From assembly GCA_040772305.1 (NCBI GenBank), contig JAXGYK010000001.1, positions 1,364,001 through 1,428,000 of the forward strand: a DNA stretch of 64,000 bases. Direction: 5' to 3'. Below are positions 1 to 7,689 of the stretch, piece by piece. The number at the start of each line of letters is the position of its first letter. The stretch's first letter is position 1. A program made the translations under genes and the position numbers. The notes beneath the pieces are model-generated. The model ran no database searches. It was not told the DNA's origin and saw nothing but the letters and a program-made list of their open reading frames with translations. Source of the stretch: Mesolinea sp040772305. GTDB taxonomy: Bacteria > Chloroflexota > Anaerolineae > Anaerolineales > Anaerolineaceae.

Positions 1-572
1 CTGTGGTCGGTTTTTTAGCGGGCGGGGCCTTTTTACTATTGGTAGATAAGCTGCTGCCGCATTTGCACCCAGGCGAACGTAAACCTGAAGGCCCAAAGAG
101 CAGTTGGCAGCGCAGTGTTTTGCTGGTGGTTGCGATTACTTTGCATAATATCCCCGAGGGGCTGGCCGTTGGAGTAGCCTTTGGCGCCGCGGCAACTGGC
201 TATTCCGAGGCGTCTGTTACAGCAGCTTTGGCCTTGGCCTTGGGTATCGGGATCCAAAACTTCCCTGAAGGTTTGGCAGTGAGCGCACCGCTTCGCCGCG
301 AAAACGTGAGCCGCGGAAAAGCCTTTGCGCTTGGCGCTGCTTCAGGTATTGTAGAACCGATAGCAGCCGTTATCGGCGCAATGGCGGTGCAATCGATGCA
401 TGAAATGCTGCCTTACGCGCTTTCGTTTGCTGCCGGAGCGATGATCTATGTGGTTGCCGAAGAGCTTATCCCGGAAGCAAAGGCAAACGCTGAGGGCCAC
501 TCGGACATTCCTACGATTGGTGTAATGCTGGGTTTTGCGGTCATGATGCTTTTGGATGTGGCTTTGGGCTAA
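1..572 (+). CDS. ZIP family divalent metal transporter (5'-truncated by window edge)
   Basis: C-terminal ~190 residues of a ZIP (Zrt/Irt-like, ZupT/GufA-type) membrane transporter that moves Zn2+, Fe2+ or similar metals into the cytoplasm. Two family motifs are visible: HNIPEGLAVG near residue 48 of the visible part and a second QNFPEGLAV near residue 84, the paired metal-binding helices IV and V. A His-rich stretch (PHLHPGE) lies near the visible N-terminus, where the ZIP variable loop is expected. The reading frame is open to the first base and ZIP proteins are usually 240-270 aa, so the start is outside the window. A GTG at position 3 is a formal start but would remove the first helices. 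Its stop overlaps the stop of the convergent methyltransferase gene. Confidence 0.88.
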   Translation, partial: VVGFLAGGAFLLLVDKLLPHLHPGERKPEGPKSSWQRSVLLVVAITLHNIPEGLAVGVAFGAAATGYSEASVTAALALALGIGIQNFPEGLAVSAPLRRENVSRGKAFALGAASGIVEPIAAVIGAMAVQSMHEMLPYALSFAAGAMIYVVAEELIPEAKANAEGHSDIPTIGVMLGFAVMMLLDVALG

Positions 573-1309
573 GCCTGCCAGACCTGATAGTACCCCAAGT
601 TTTCTTTGCGCCCGTCGGAGCGGTAAGATTCGACCAAAGTGAGTCCGGCCTGCATGCCCAGTGCGGTTAATTCCTCTGGTGAAAACTCGTGGACGTAGCG
701 CAGTGCCGTACTATCTTGTTCATTGGAGCGCCAATCCAAAAGGCGGTCGCCTGCGTCCAGGTCCTGCGGGCTAAGGTCAATGGATGACCAGTCCTGAAAC
801 CGGGCGCTTAAGCGCGGGCTCTGGCTTGGCTGCCATACGGAAATGAATAACTGCCCTCCAGGGGCAAGGATCGCTTTTAACCGCTTAAAAAAGGCAGCCT
901 GCAGCTCCTGGGAAGGCAGATGGTGCAGGGTCGCAAAACAGGTAATTGCCGGCCAGTTTTGACTGCTTAGGGAAAACTGCTGTTCTTCCTCCAGAAGCCA
1001 GGCGGCAAGGTCAAAGCGGGTAAAGCTGTATTGGCTGGCAGGGAGTTCCAGCGCCTTTGCTGCCTGAAGCAGGGCAGTACTTTGGTCCAATCCCTGATAA
1101 ATGCCCGTGAAACCGCGGTTCGCGAGGCTTTGAGCAAGGTTGCCGTTTCCGCAGCCTAAATCCAGCAGTTTGCGGCAAGCCAGTAACTGCGGCAGCAAGT
1201 TTCGTACACCGGGTTGAATTTTATAGCGGCTGCGCGAAAAGGAGCTGCCAGTAATTTCATAAAAATGGCGGTTCAGGGCTAACAGCTTTGAGCGGGTAGA
1301 GGCATGCAT
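569..1309 (-). CDS. Class I SAM methyltransferase, Trm9/ALKBH8-like
   Basis: A 246-aa Rossmann-fold methyltransferase with the SAM-binding motif LLDLGCGNGN at residues 48-57. The N-terminus (LNRHFYEITGSSFSRSRYKIQPGV) has the layout of Trm9/ALKBH8-type tRNA methyltransferases, which methyl-esterify cm5U34 to mcm5U34 in eukaryotes. The gene is divergent from elp3, 49 bp away, and Elp3 makes the cm5U34 substrate of Trm9. The tRNA role is therefore inferred from resemblance plus context; a generic class I methyltransferase is the alternative. No Shine-Dalgarno is visible: a TATACT -10 box ends 6 nt before the ATG, so the mRNA may be leaderless. Confidence 0.75.
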   Translation of the reverse strand: MHASTRSKLLALNRHFYEITGSSFSRSRYKIQPGVRNLLPQLLACRKLLDLGCGNGNLAQSLANRGFTGIYQGLDQSTALLQAAKALELPASQYSFTRFDLAAWLLEEEQQFSLSSQNWPAITCFATLHHLPSQELQAAFFKRLKAILAPGGQLFISVWQPSQSPRLSARFQDWSSIDLSPQDLDAGDRLLDWRSNEQDSTALRYVHEFSPEELTALGMQAGLTLVESYRSDGRKENLGYYQVWQA

Positions 1310-1315
1310 ATCAGG

Positions 1316-1352
1316 AGTATAACGCCTGGATGAAGCGCTGAACAGTTACAAT
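1316..1352. promoter_or_regulatory. Divergent promoter pair between methyltransferase and elp3
   Basis: Minus-strand -10 box TATACT (complement of 1316-1321) lies 6 nt before the methyltransferase ATG. Plus-strand -10 box TACAAT (1347-1352) lies 6 nt before the elp3 ATG. With transcription starting about 7 nt after a -10 box, both mRNAs would begin at or next to their start codons. No convincing -35 box is seen for either. Confidence 0.5.
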
Positions 1353-1358
1353 AGTCCT

Positions 1359-2972
1359 ATGAGTGAAAGAGCAAAGTGGCTGGCTAAACGCAGCTATACA
1401 AGTGAAGAGCTTGCCTTGGCGAATGCCGTTCTGCAGGATGTGGAAGCAGGCATGGAGGTAAACAAGGCACTGCGACGGCATCCCTTGCCCGGTGGTGAGG
1501 GTTTTTTGGCGAAACATGCGCTTGTGGCGGCTTATCGTGCGGGTATAAAAGCCGGTGAACGGGAGGCGAATGATGTGCTGCTGGCAAAAATACGGATGAA
1601 GCCGGTACGGACCTTAAGCGGTGTAACCACAATCACTGTGCTTACCCGTCCAGCTCCTTGCCCGGGAAATTGCCTTTTTTGCCCTACTGAGGAAGGCATG
1701 CCGCAAAGCTATCTGCCTGATGAGCCCGGAGCGCGGCGCGGGGCAGAGAATGAGTTTGACCCTTACCGTCAGGTGGCATCGCGGCTGAGGGCCTTGCATG
1801 AGGTTGGGCATCCCACCGACAAAATAGAACTGCTGATTTTGGGCGGTTCCTGGTCAGCATACCCTGCTGATTACCGGGCCTGGTTCATCCGGCGTTGTTT
1901 TGAGGCTTTGAATGGCGAAAACCCCTTGGATGATCAGGGTGATGTAGACCTGGCTATGGTTCAGGAGCGCAATGTTCACGGGAAGCACCGCAATGTTGGT
2001 TTGGTGGTCGAAACCCGTCCAGACCTGATCAATCGGGAAACCTTACTGGAATTCCGCAAGATGGGGGTTACCAAGCTGCAGCTGGGCATTCAAAGTATGG
2101 ACGATGAGATTCTGCAAAAAAATATGCGTGGGCATAGTGCTGAGTGCTCCAAGCAGGCGATTGCATTAGCCCGGGCAGCGGGTTTTAAACTGGTCGCGCA
2201 CTGGATGCCGAACCTGCTGGGTGCCAGCCCGCAAAGCGACCGCCTGGATTTTGCGCGTTTATGGGAAGAGGCTTCGATACAGCCGGATGAGCTTAAGATC
2301 TACCCCTGCCAGCTCTTGCGCAACGCAGGCCTTTATGCTTATTGGCAGCGGGGAGAATACCAACCCTATAGCGAGGCCGAACTTTTGGAACTGCTGGCCG
2401 ATATCAAAAGCACTGTGCCCCGATATTGCCGGATTAACCGCGTAATTCGGGACATTCCTTCCACCAATGTTATTTCTGGCAATCGCAATACCAGCCTGCG
2501 TCAGGATGTTGCACGGGAGCTGAAGCGGCGCGGCGAGGCTTGCCAGTGTCTGCGTTGCCGTGAAGTGCGCGGGGGCAAAATTGACCGGCGAAACTTGCAG
2601 CTGCATAGTCTGGTGTATGAAACGGGCATTGCTCAAGAAGTATTTCTAAGCTTTGACAGCCCGCTGGATAAGGTGGCTGGCTTTTTGCGCCTTTCGCTGC
2701 CACATGCTAACCTGATTGGCCTGGAAGAGCTTGAGGATGCAGCAATGATCCGAGAGGTGCATGTGTATGGGCAATCGCTGGAATTAGGCTCGGAAAAACA
2801 AGGGGCCGCACAGCATAGCGGCTTGGGCAGCCGTTTGATTGAAGAGGCGGTAAAAGTGGCAAAGAAGGCCGGATATTCGCGTTTGGCAGTTATTTCTGCA
2901 ATAGGTACCCAGGCATATTACGAACAGCGCAATTTCAGAAGAAAAAGTTACTACATGGTGCGGGAAATATAA
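1359..2972 (+). CDS. elp3: Elp3-type tRNA U34 carboxymethyltransferase (radical SAM / GNAT)
   Basis: A 537-aa Elp3 homologue, which uses a radical-SAM [4Fe-4S] centre and acetyl-CoA to install the carboxymethyl group on wobble uridine 34 of tRNA. Visible parts: an N-terminal tRNA-binding helical region; cluster cysteines C101, C105 and C108 (CPGNCLFC); the TIM-barrel core with VVETRPD and QLGIQS segments; a zinc-site-like CQCLRC region near residue 395; and a C-terminal GNAT domain with acetyl-CoA loop QHSGLGSRL from residue 485. Length is normal for the family. Elp1/Elp2 partners are not expected, since bacterial and archaeal Elp3 act alone. It faces a Trm9-like methyltransferase gene, suggesting joint wobble-uridine modification. 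The start is the ATG just after a TACAAT box. Confidence 0.93.
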   Translation: MSERAKWLAKRSYTSEELALANAVLQDVEAGMEVNKALRRHPLPGGEGFLAKHALVAAYRAGIKAGEREANDVLLAKIRMKPVRTLSGVTTITVLTRPAPCPGNCLFCPTEEGMPQSYLPDEPGARRGAENEFDPYRQVASRLRALHEVGHPTDKIELLILGGSWSAYPADYRAWFIRRCFEALNGENPLDDQGDVDLAMVQERNVHGKHRNVGLVVETRPDLINRETLLEFRKMGVTKLQLGIQSMDDEILQKNMRGHSAECSKQAIALARAAGFKLVAHWMPNLLGASPQSDRLDFARLWEEASIQPDELKIYPCQLLRNAGLYAYWQRGEYQPYSEAELLELLADIKSTVPRYCRINRVIRDIPSTNVISGNRNTSLRQDVARELKRRGEACQCLRCREVRGGKIDRRNLQLHSLVYETGIAQEVFLSFDSPLDKVAGFLRLSLPHANLIGLEELEDAAMIREVHVYGQSLELGSEKQGAAQHSGLGSRLIEEAVKVAKKAGYSRLAVISAIGTQAYYEQRNFRRKSYYMVREI

Positions 2973-3003
2973 AGAGCTGCCTTTGTGTGTAGGGCAGCTC
3001 TTT
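2971..3003. terminator. Bidirectional terminator between elp3 and AIM24-family gene
   Basis: Perfect 11-bp stem AAAGAGCTGCC / GGCAGCTCTTT (2971-2981 with 2993-3003) around an 11-nt loop. The flanking T and A runs fit termination from both strands. It overlaps the elp3 stop and lies between two convergent genes. Confidence 0.75.
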
Positions 3004-3020
3004 ATTTGACCGTAATTGAT

Positions 3021-3701
3021 CTAACCCTTTTTACCAGCTACAAAGGGGGAGATGCGAGAAGCCAGCTCACCGATGCTGAGGGTTTGGAGCCACACACGGC
3101 CGGGACCGGTTACTGTGCTGAGGAAGAGTCCTTCGCCGCCGAAAAGCACATTCTTGAAGCCCTTTACAGTGGTTACATCGTAAGTAACACTTGCATCAAA
3201 AACTGCCAGGTTGCCTGTATCTACTTTGAGTGTTTCGCCAGGCATCAAGTCTTTTTGTACCAGCGAACCATCTATCTCGACAAAAACAAGGCCCACACCG
3301 CTATAACGCTGCATGATAAAGCCTTCGCCGCCAAAAAATCCAGCACCCATCCTGTTTACATGCGTACTCAGCTCCACGCCAGGTGTGGCACAAAGGAAGG
3401 CGCTCTTTTGGGCGATGTATTCCCGGGTTCCATCTAATTCCAGAGCCAGGATTGTGCCGGGGAAGGAAGAAGCCAGGGTAATTTCTGCACCTGGAGCCAT
3501 GGCTGTATAAGTTGCCATAAAGAGTGATTCCCCGCTGAACATGCGCCCAATGCCTTTTCCCAAACCACCGCGCATGTTTGTTTCCATGTTGAAATTGTCT
3601 GTCATCCAGGACATACCGCCGGACTGTGTGTAAATACTTTCGCCAGCTTCGCACTGAATAGTAACGGCAGGCAGGGTATCTCCAAAAATCTTATAACGCA
3701 T
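3021..3701 (-). CDS. AIM24 / TIGR00266 family protein
   Basis: A 226-aa protein of the AIM24 (TIGR00266) family of beta-rich, glycine-rich trimeric proteins. Its biochemical role is unclear; yeast Aim24 is mitochondrial. Visible features are the N-terminal MRYKIFGDTLPAVTIQ strand, QSGGMSWM, and the Gly-rich run GGLGKGIGRMFSGESLF typical of the family. The chosen ATG has an AAGGAG Shine-Dalgarno 4 nt upstream; an in-frame start 15 nt earlier lacks one. The gene stands alone and converges on elp3. Confidence 0.85.
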   Translation of the reverse strand: MRYKIFGDTLPAVTIQCEAGESIYTQSGGMSWMTDNFNMETNMRGGLGKGIGRMFSGESLFMATYTAMAPGAEITLASSFPGTILALELDGTREYIAQKSAFLCATPGVELSTHVNRMGAGFFGGEGFIMQRYSGVGLVFVEIDGSLVQKDLMPGETLKVDTGNLAVFDASVTYDVTTVKGFKNVLFGGEGLFLSTVTGPGRVWLQTLSIGELASRISPFVAGKKG

Positions 3702-3766
3702 ATTACTCCTTATCAATCACTCATGATGTTTTATCGACCTGATTATATTGTCAAACCAGCACATAA

Positions 3767-4309
3767 TCAACTCGGTTTAGATGCTAATGGTTGGGTTTGT
3801 TCCAGTTTTCGGGTGAGCTCCAGATCTGGCCGGGAATCAGGGCTTGCATTGGCAGATCCCATAGCTATATTGCGCTGCTCAATGCGGGTAATCATATCCA
3901 GATGACGCTGCCGGGTTTCGCCTTCGTACGCAGCACTTAGCCAGCCTTCCAGGATAAGTGTTGCCAGTCCGGTGCTGATAACCTGGGCACCCAGGCAAAG
4001 GATATTGCTGTTATGGTGCCTCCTGGAAAGGATTGCAGAGTAAGGTTCGCTGCAAGCTACCGCACGGATGCCGGCAAACTTATTGGCTACAATACACATG
4101 CCCTGGCCAGTAGCAGATATTAACAAGCCGCGCTCTGCCTTGCCGGCAAGGATAGCCTTGGCAGTACGCTCGGCGATATGGGGATAATCCAAGGAAGCCT
4201 CGCTGAGGACACTAAAGTCTTCGTAGCTAATCTGGCGGCTATCCAGATAAGACTTTAAGCCTTCTTTGAGTGCTAAACCGATTTGGTCACTGGCTAAAAC
4301 ATTTTTCAT
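3767..4309 (-). CDS. RpiB/LacA/LacB family sugar-phosphate isomerase-like protein
   Basis: A 180-aa protein of the RpiB/LacAB fold, whose members interconvert pentose or galactose phosphates. Family segments are recognisable: an N-terminal ASDQIG in place of ASDHAG, ISATGQGMCIVANKFAGIRAV in place of the usual CGTGIGMSIAANKVKGIRAA, and RRHHNSNILCLGAQVIS matching the REHNDANVLALGAR region. The usual catalytic Cys of the CGTG loop is Ser here and the N-terminal DHAG histidine is replaced, so the substrate or even catalysis may differ. There is a ~30-residue C-terminal extension beyond the usual core. A GAGGTG Shine-Dalgarno precedes the ATG. It is divergent from the TetR-SDR pair. Confidence 0.75.
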   Translation of the reverse strand: MKNVLASDQIGLALKEGLKSYLDSRQISYEDFSVLSEASLDYPHIAERTAKAILAGKAERGLLISATGQGMCIVANKFAGIRAVACSEPYSAILSRRHHNSNILCLGAQVISTGLATLILEGWLSAAYEGETRQRHLDMITRIEQRNIAMGSANASPDSRPDLELTRKLEQTQPLASKPS

Positions 4310-4375
4310 TGCGCACCTCTTTCTTCTTGGAACTGATTATATCGAAGAGAAGCTTTGAATTCTTGCAGGAAAGCC

Positions 4376-4421
4376 TTGACAAATATTTGAAACATGGATA
4401 TTAATAAACCGACTGGTCGGT
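4376..4421 (+). promoter_or_regulatory. Promoter plus TetR-type operator
   Basis: TTGACA (4376-4381) is followed after 17 nt by TATTAA (4399-4404). Four nt further lies the inverted repeat ACCGAC-TG-GTCGGT (4408-4421). The ACCGAC/GTCGGT half-sites match operators bound by several TetR-family regulators of fatty-acid and CoA-ester metabolism (PaaR, FadR type). Its place at the expected transcription start suggests autorepression by the adjacent regulator. Confidence 0.65.
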
Positions 4422-4447
4422 CTAAACTGCTGAAAAAAAGGAGACCT

Positions 4448-5032
4448 ATGAAAAAATCACGAGACAAGCTCATCGATTCAGCTATTGAACTTTTTGGATC
4501 CAAAGGATATGAGGCAACCAGCGTACATGAAATATGCAAAAACGCCGGTGTGAGCAAAGGCGCCTTTTATCATTACTTTGAGACCAAACAACGGATATTT
4601 ATTGTCGTTTTGGAAAACTGGCTGGAGTTCATCAAAGAAGGAGTTGCTGCAGCTATAGCTGCCGGGGGAACCGTTCCAGATATTCTGCGTCGGATGGCAA
4701 TAGAAACCGCACCCAAAATTGAAGAAACTCGGGCAGCTTTTCCAATCCTGGAAGAGTTTTGGCGCCAGGGTAACCTTGGGACAGAAATTGGTTCTTCAAT
4801 AGATGACCCTTACTTGTATTATCGCGATACCTTTAAGAAACTATTGGAACAGGGCGTTGAAGAAGGCAGCTTTCCAAAAAGCCTGGACCTTAAAGTGTAT
4901 TCCCGCCTTTTGCGAACGGCTACCTTAGGATATATCATTTCTGCATGGATTTCCCCGGAACAGGATGATTGGAGCGAGCTCTTAATTAAGGGCATTGAAA
5001 TCGTTATCCAGAGCATGGAGGAACAAAAATGA
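4448..5032 (+). CDS. TetR/AcrR family transcriptional regulator
   Basis: A 194-aa one-component repressor. The N-terminal helix-turn-helix (residues ~8-55) has the typical LIDSAIELFGSKGYEATSVHEICKNAGVSKGAFYHYFETK pattern, written here only as the family signature; the remainder is a helical ligand-binding domain of unknown specificity. The start is the ATG preceded by GGAG 4 nt upstream; an upstream in-frame ATG at 4394 would fall before the probable operator and is rejected. A palindrome at 4408-4421 suggests autoregulation. The stop overlaps the ATG of the next gene by 4 nt (ATGA), so the regulator and the SDR enzyme are probably one operon. Confidence 0.9.
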   Translation: MKKSRDKLIDSAIELFGSKGYEATSVHEICKNAGVSKGAFYHYFETKQRIFIVVLENWLEFIKEGVAAAIAAGGTVPDILRRMAIETAPKIEETRAAFPILEEFWRQGNLGTEIGSSIDDPYLYYRDTFKKLLEQGVEEGSFPKSLDLKVYSRLLRTATLGYIISAWISPEQDDWSELLIKGIEIVIQSMEEQK

Positions 5033-6051
5033 ACCTGGTCACTGGTGCTGCTGGACATATTGGAAATGTCCTGGTGCGAGCTTTGCTAGCTAAAGGCGAG
5101 AAGGTCCGGGCTTTAGTGCTGCCAGGGGAAGACCTGACCTCACTTGAAGGCTTGGACGTGGAATTTTTTACAGGTAATATCCTGGATTCTAAGCGAATGG
5201 AAGAGGCGTGCAGGGGTGTGAAGCGGGTTTACCATCTGGCAGGACTGGTAGCCATTGTGCCCGGCAAAAGCACGCTGATGCAAGAAGTGAACGTACAAGG
5301 CACCCAAAGCATGTTAGAGGCTGCCCAGAAGGCCGGAGTAGAGCGCTTTATTTACACAAGCTCCATTCATGCCATCCGCAAGGTGCCAATGGGGGAAGTA
5401 ATTGATGAAAGCTGCGGTTTTGATATTCACAGCCCGGATGGCGACTATAACCGAACGAAGGCACAGGCCAGCTTAATGGTGCTGGAAGCGAATAAGGCTG
5501 GTTTTGAGACGATTGTTGTTTGTCCAACAGGGGTAATTGGCCCCTGGGACTTTAGGCGCTCCGAAATCGGCGAAATGATTCTAACCTGGATGAAAAAGAA
5601 ACCGCTCGTCCTGTCCTTAGAGGGTCAATATGATTTTGTGGATGTACGTGATGTAGCCGAAGGGCATTGGCTGGCTGCCGAGCGAGGTACTCCAGGGGAG
5701 TGCTACCTGTTGGGCGGAGAACAGATCAGTATCAGCGCAATCATTAACCTGGTACAGGATGCAGCAGGGTTTCGCAGCCCTCAGCTTAAGTTCCCGGCCT
5801 GGGTTGCCCTGATGGTAGCCCCTCTGGCAGAATTCTTTTACCGCATCACCCGAACGCGTCCGCGGGTAACACGTTATTCGGTACTGACCCTGCAGGAGAA
5901 CTCGGTGATCTCTTCCCAGAAGGCAAAACAGGAATTAGGCTGGTCAGCACGGAAAATGGCAGAATGTATTCAGGATACCGTATCCTGGTGGCAGAAAAAC
6001 CTGGACCTAACACATGCAACCTTGCGTGAGGACTTATTAAAAGACCGCTGA
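5029..6051 (+). CDS. Extended SDR / NAD-dependent epimerase-dehydratase
   Basis: A 340-aa extended short-chain dehydrogenase/reductase. The dinucleotide-binding motif TGAAGHIG is at residues 5-12, the catalytic Ser at ~111-112 (YTSS) and the YxxxK pair at Y140/K144. Its layout resembles dihydroflavonol-4-reductase/3-beta-HSD-like SDRs that reduce or oxidise ketones or sugar nucleotides, but the substrate cannot be read from sequence. It is translationally coupled to the TetR gene, which therefore probably responds to its substrate or product. Confidence 0.85.
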   Translation: MNLVTGAAGHIGNVLVRALLAKGEKVRALVLPGEDLTSLEGLDVEFFTGNILDSKRMEEACRGVKRVYHLAGLVAIVPGKSTLMQEVNVQGTQSMLEAAQKAGVERFIYTSSIHAIRKVPMGEVIDESCGFDIHSPDGDYNRTKAQASLMVLEANKAGFETIVVCPTGVIGPWDFRRSEIGEMILTWMKKKPLVLSLEGQYDFVDVRDVAEGHWLAAERGTPGECYLLGGEQISISAIINLVQDAAGFRSPQLKFPAWVALMVAPLAEFFYRITRTRPRVTRYSVLTLQENSVISSQKAKQELGWSARKMAECIQDTVSWWQKNLDLTHATLREDLLKDR

Positions 6052-6059
6052 TACTGAAA

Positions 6060-6833
6060 TTAAGCTAATTTGCGGGCCGTCATAACCAAGTCTTCAGAAG
6101 ACGCTTCCTCAAAGGGCTGGCCGTCCATTGACCCATAGGACTGAAGCCTACCGAAGCCACAATCCAGCAAGATGCTCTCTAATTGTGCTCTTTGGATGGG
6201 AAGAAGCATGCTGGAAATGACCTGAGATTCCCACGGGCCCTGCTTTTTACGCTCCAGGCTTACCATATTGAACTGGATATGTCCGTCGGGTTCAAAATCA
6301 TAAAAACGCTGGAAGAGAAATTCCTCGTTACCCTCAGCGAAGGCTTGTGGTTCCAGCCAGCGTTCTTTATTCTGCAGCAGCCTGCTGAAATTGCGCATCT
6401 GCAAAACGAGTACACCTGTTCCTCGCATAAGTTGACAAAAGTCCTGCAATGTTTTGGTGAGCTCCTGTAAGTCCTCCACATGGGGCAGGGAATTGCCAAG
6501 ACAAAAGATGACATCAAATTGTTGGTTTTTAAAGGCCTGAGAGATCTTGGTGAACCCCACTGTTTTAAAGTCCACTTTTTGAAAAGCTGCTGCAGCATTT
6601 GCCTGGGCAATGGCAACCATTGCCGGGGCAATATCGCAAGCCGAAACCTGATAACCTTCGGCAGACAAAGCAATAGCATGCTGTCCGGTTCCACAAGCTG
6701 TATCAATCAGTTTTACCTTGGTAGGGTCTATTCCCAAGCTACGAACCTGCTGCTGCAGAAAGGGCAATTCGAATTCCAGACGTGCTTTCCAGTTTACAAA
6801 GTGGTCGTAATGCGGGGCAAGTTCGGTATACAT
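6060..6833 (-). CDS. Class I SAM-dependent methyltransferase
   Basis: A 257-aa methyltransferase with SAM motif LIDTACGTGQHAIAL, an acidic strand-2 end (VSACDIAP) and a post-I region DVIFCLGNSLPHV of the kind seen in small-molecule methyltransferases (Methyltransf_11/25). Substrate unknown. I chose the ATG at 6833 because it carries an AAGGTG ribosome-binding site and leaves an 11-nt gap after mutM; the first in-frame start at 6866 would overlap mutM. It is the last gene of the minus-strand run that includes mutM, prs and aspS. Confidence 0.8.
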   Translation of the reverse strand: MYTELAPHYDHFVNWKARLEFELPFLQQQVRSLGIDPTKVKLIDTACGTGQHAIALSAEGYQVSACDIAPAMVAIAQANAAAAFQKVDFKTVGFTKISQAFKNQQFDVIFCLGNSLPHVEDLQELTKTLQDFCQLMRGTGVLVLQMRNFSRLLQNKERWLEPQAFAEGNEEFLFQRFYDFEPDGHIQFNMVSLERKKQGPWESQVISSMLLPIQRAQLESILLDCGFGRLQSYGSMDGQPFEEASSEDLVMTARKLA

Positions 6834-6844
6834 TTCACCTTCCT

Positions 6845-7687
6845 TCAGGTATGAATTTGTTGACATCTGGGGCAGAAGTGTGCATTGCGTTGGCCCATAC
6901 GTATTGCCTCGATTGCTGTGTTGCAGTCAGGGCAAGGCTGGCCTGTCTTCTGATAGGCTTTGAGATATTTTTGGAAGTCGCCGCCTTTGTAAACCCAATC
7001 TACGCTGGTGCCGTTGTGTTCTATGCCGGCTTGAAGAACGGATCGTAAGGCGGAAAGAAGCGTTTCGGCTTCCTTAAAGGTGATGTAACGGCTGTTTTGT
7101 AATGGATGTAGTTTGGCCTCAAAGAGGGCCTCAGTTGAATAAATATTTCCTACGCCGCCCAGAAAGGCCTGGTCCATGAGGAGCGGTTTTATTTGGCGAG
7201 CCTTGCTTTGCAGCATCTGGTAAAAGCAGCCAGCGTCCAGTTTGGGATCAAAGGGGTCGGGCCCTAAACGGGGCAGTATAGCGGATGGGTCCTTGGTAAG
7301 CCATATGCGCCCAAATTTTCGAGGATCGTTGAAGGCAAGCCCCCAGGCGGAAGAAAAGTGCAAATAGAAACGATCATGCGCAAGCAGCGGGTTCGAAGTG
7401 CGCGGTTTCCCAAGCTTTAATGCCAGGCGCAAGTCGCCACTCATACGCAGATGAATGATCAGCACCAGCTTATCCAGCTGGATCAGGATGTACTTTGCTT
7501 TACGGCCTATCTTGCTGACCTTTTGGCCAGCTAAGAGTGACTGAGCTGCTTCAAAACTTGAATTAGCCAGGGTTTTGTGCCAGAAAAGCGAAGCTCCAGT
7601 GATTTCCTGGCCTAAAATTCCCGGGCTGCCGTCAATTCCATGGCGCAAGCCACGTATAACGGTTTCGACTTCGGGCAGCTCAGGCAT
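6845..7687 (-). CDS. mutM: Formamidopyrimidine-DNA glycosylase (Fpg/MutM)
   Basis: A 280-aa base-excision repair enzyme that removes 8-oxoguanine and formamidopyrimidines and nicks abasic sites. Diagnostic N-terminus MPELPEVE (Pro2 Schiff-base nucleophile, Glu3), the conserved Lys in GRKAKYILIQL, the H2TH-region QAFLGGVGNIYSTEALFEA, and a C-terminal zinc finger with CPDC and CPRC pairs. Length is typical. Its start lies 2 nt after the prs stop, so co-transcription is likely. Confidence 0.96.
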   Translation of the reverse strand: MPELPEVETVIRGLRHGIDGSPGILGQEITGASLFWHKTLANSSFEAAQSLLAGQKVSKIGRKAKYILIQLDKLVLIIHLRMSGDLRLALKLGKPRTSNPLLAHDRFYLHFSSAWGLAFNDPRKFGRIWLTKDPSAILPRLGPDPFDPKLDAGCFYQMLQSKARQIKPLLMDQAFLGGVGNIYSTEALFEAKLHPLQNSRYITFKEAETLLSALRSVLQAGIEHNGTSVDWVYKGGDFQKYLKAYQKTGQPCPDCNTAIEAIRMGQRNAHFCPRCQQIHT

Positions 7688-7689
7688 GA

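Noticed and set aside
2259..2636. Long antisense ORFs inside elp3, clpC, argS and others
   Set aside because: They are frame shadows of conserved genes, without ribosome sites or family motifs.
4394..4447. Upstream ATG for the TetR gene
   Set aside because: It lies before the -10 box and operator; the ATG at 4448 has a proper ribosome site.
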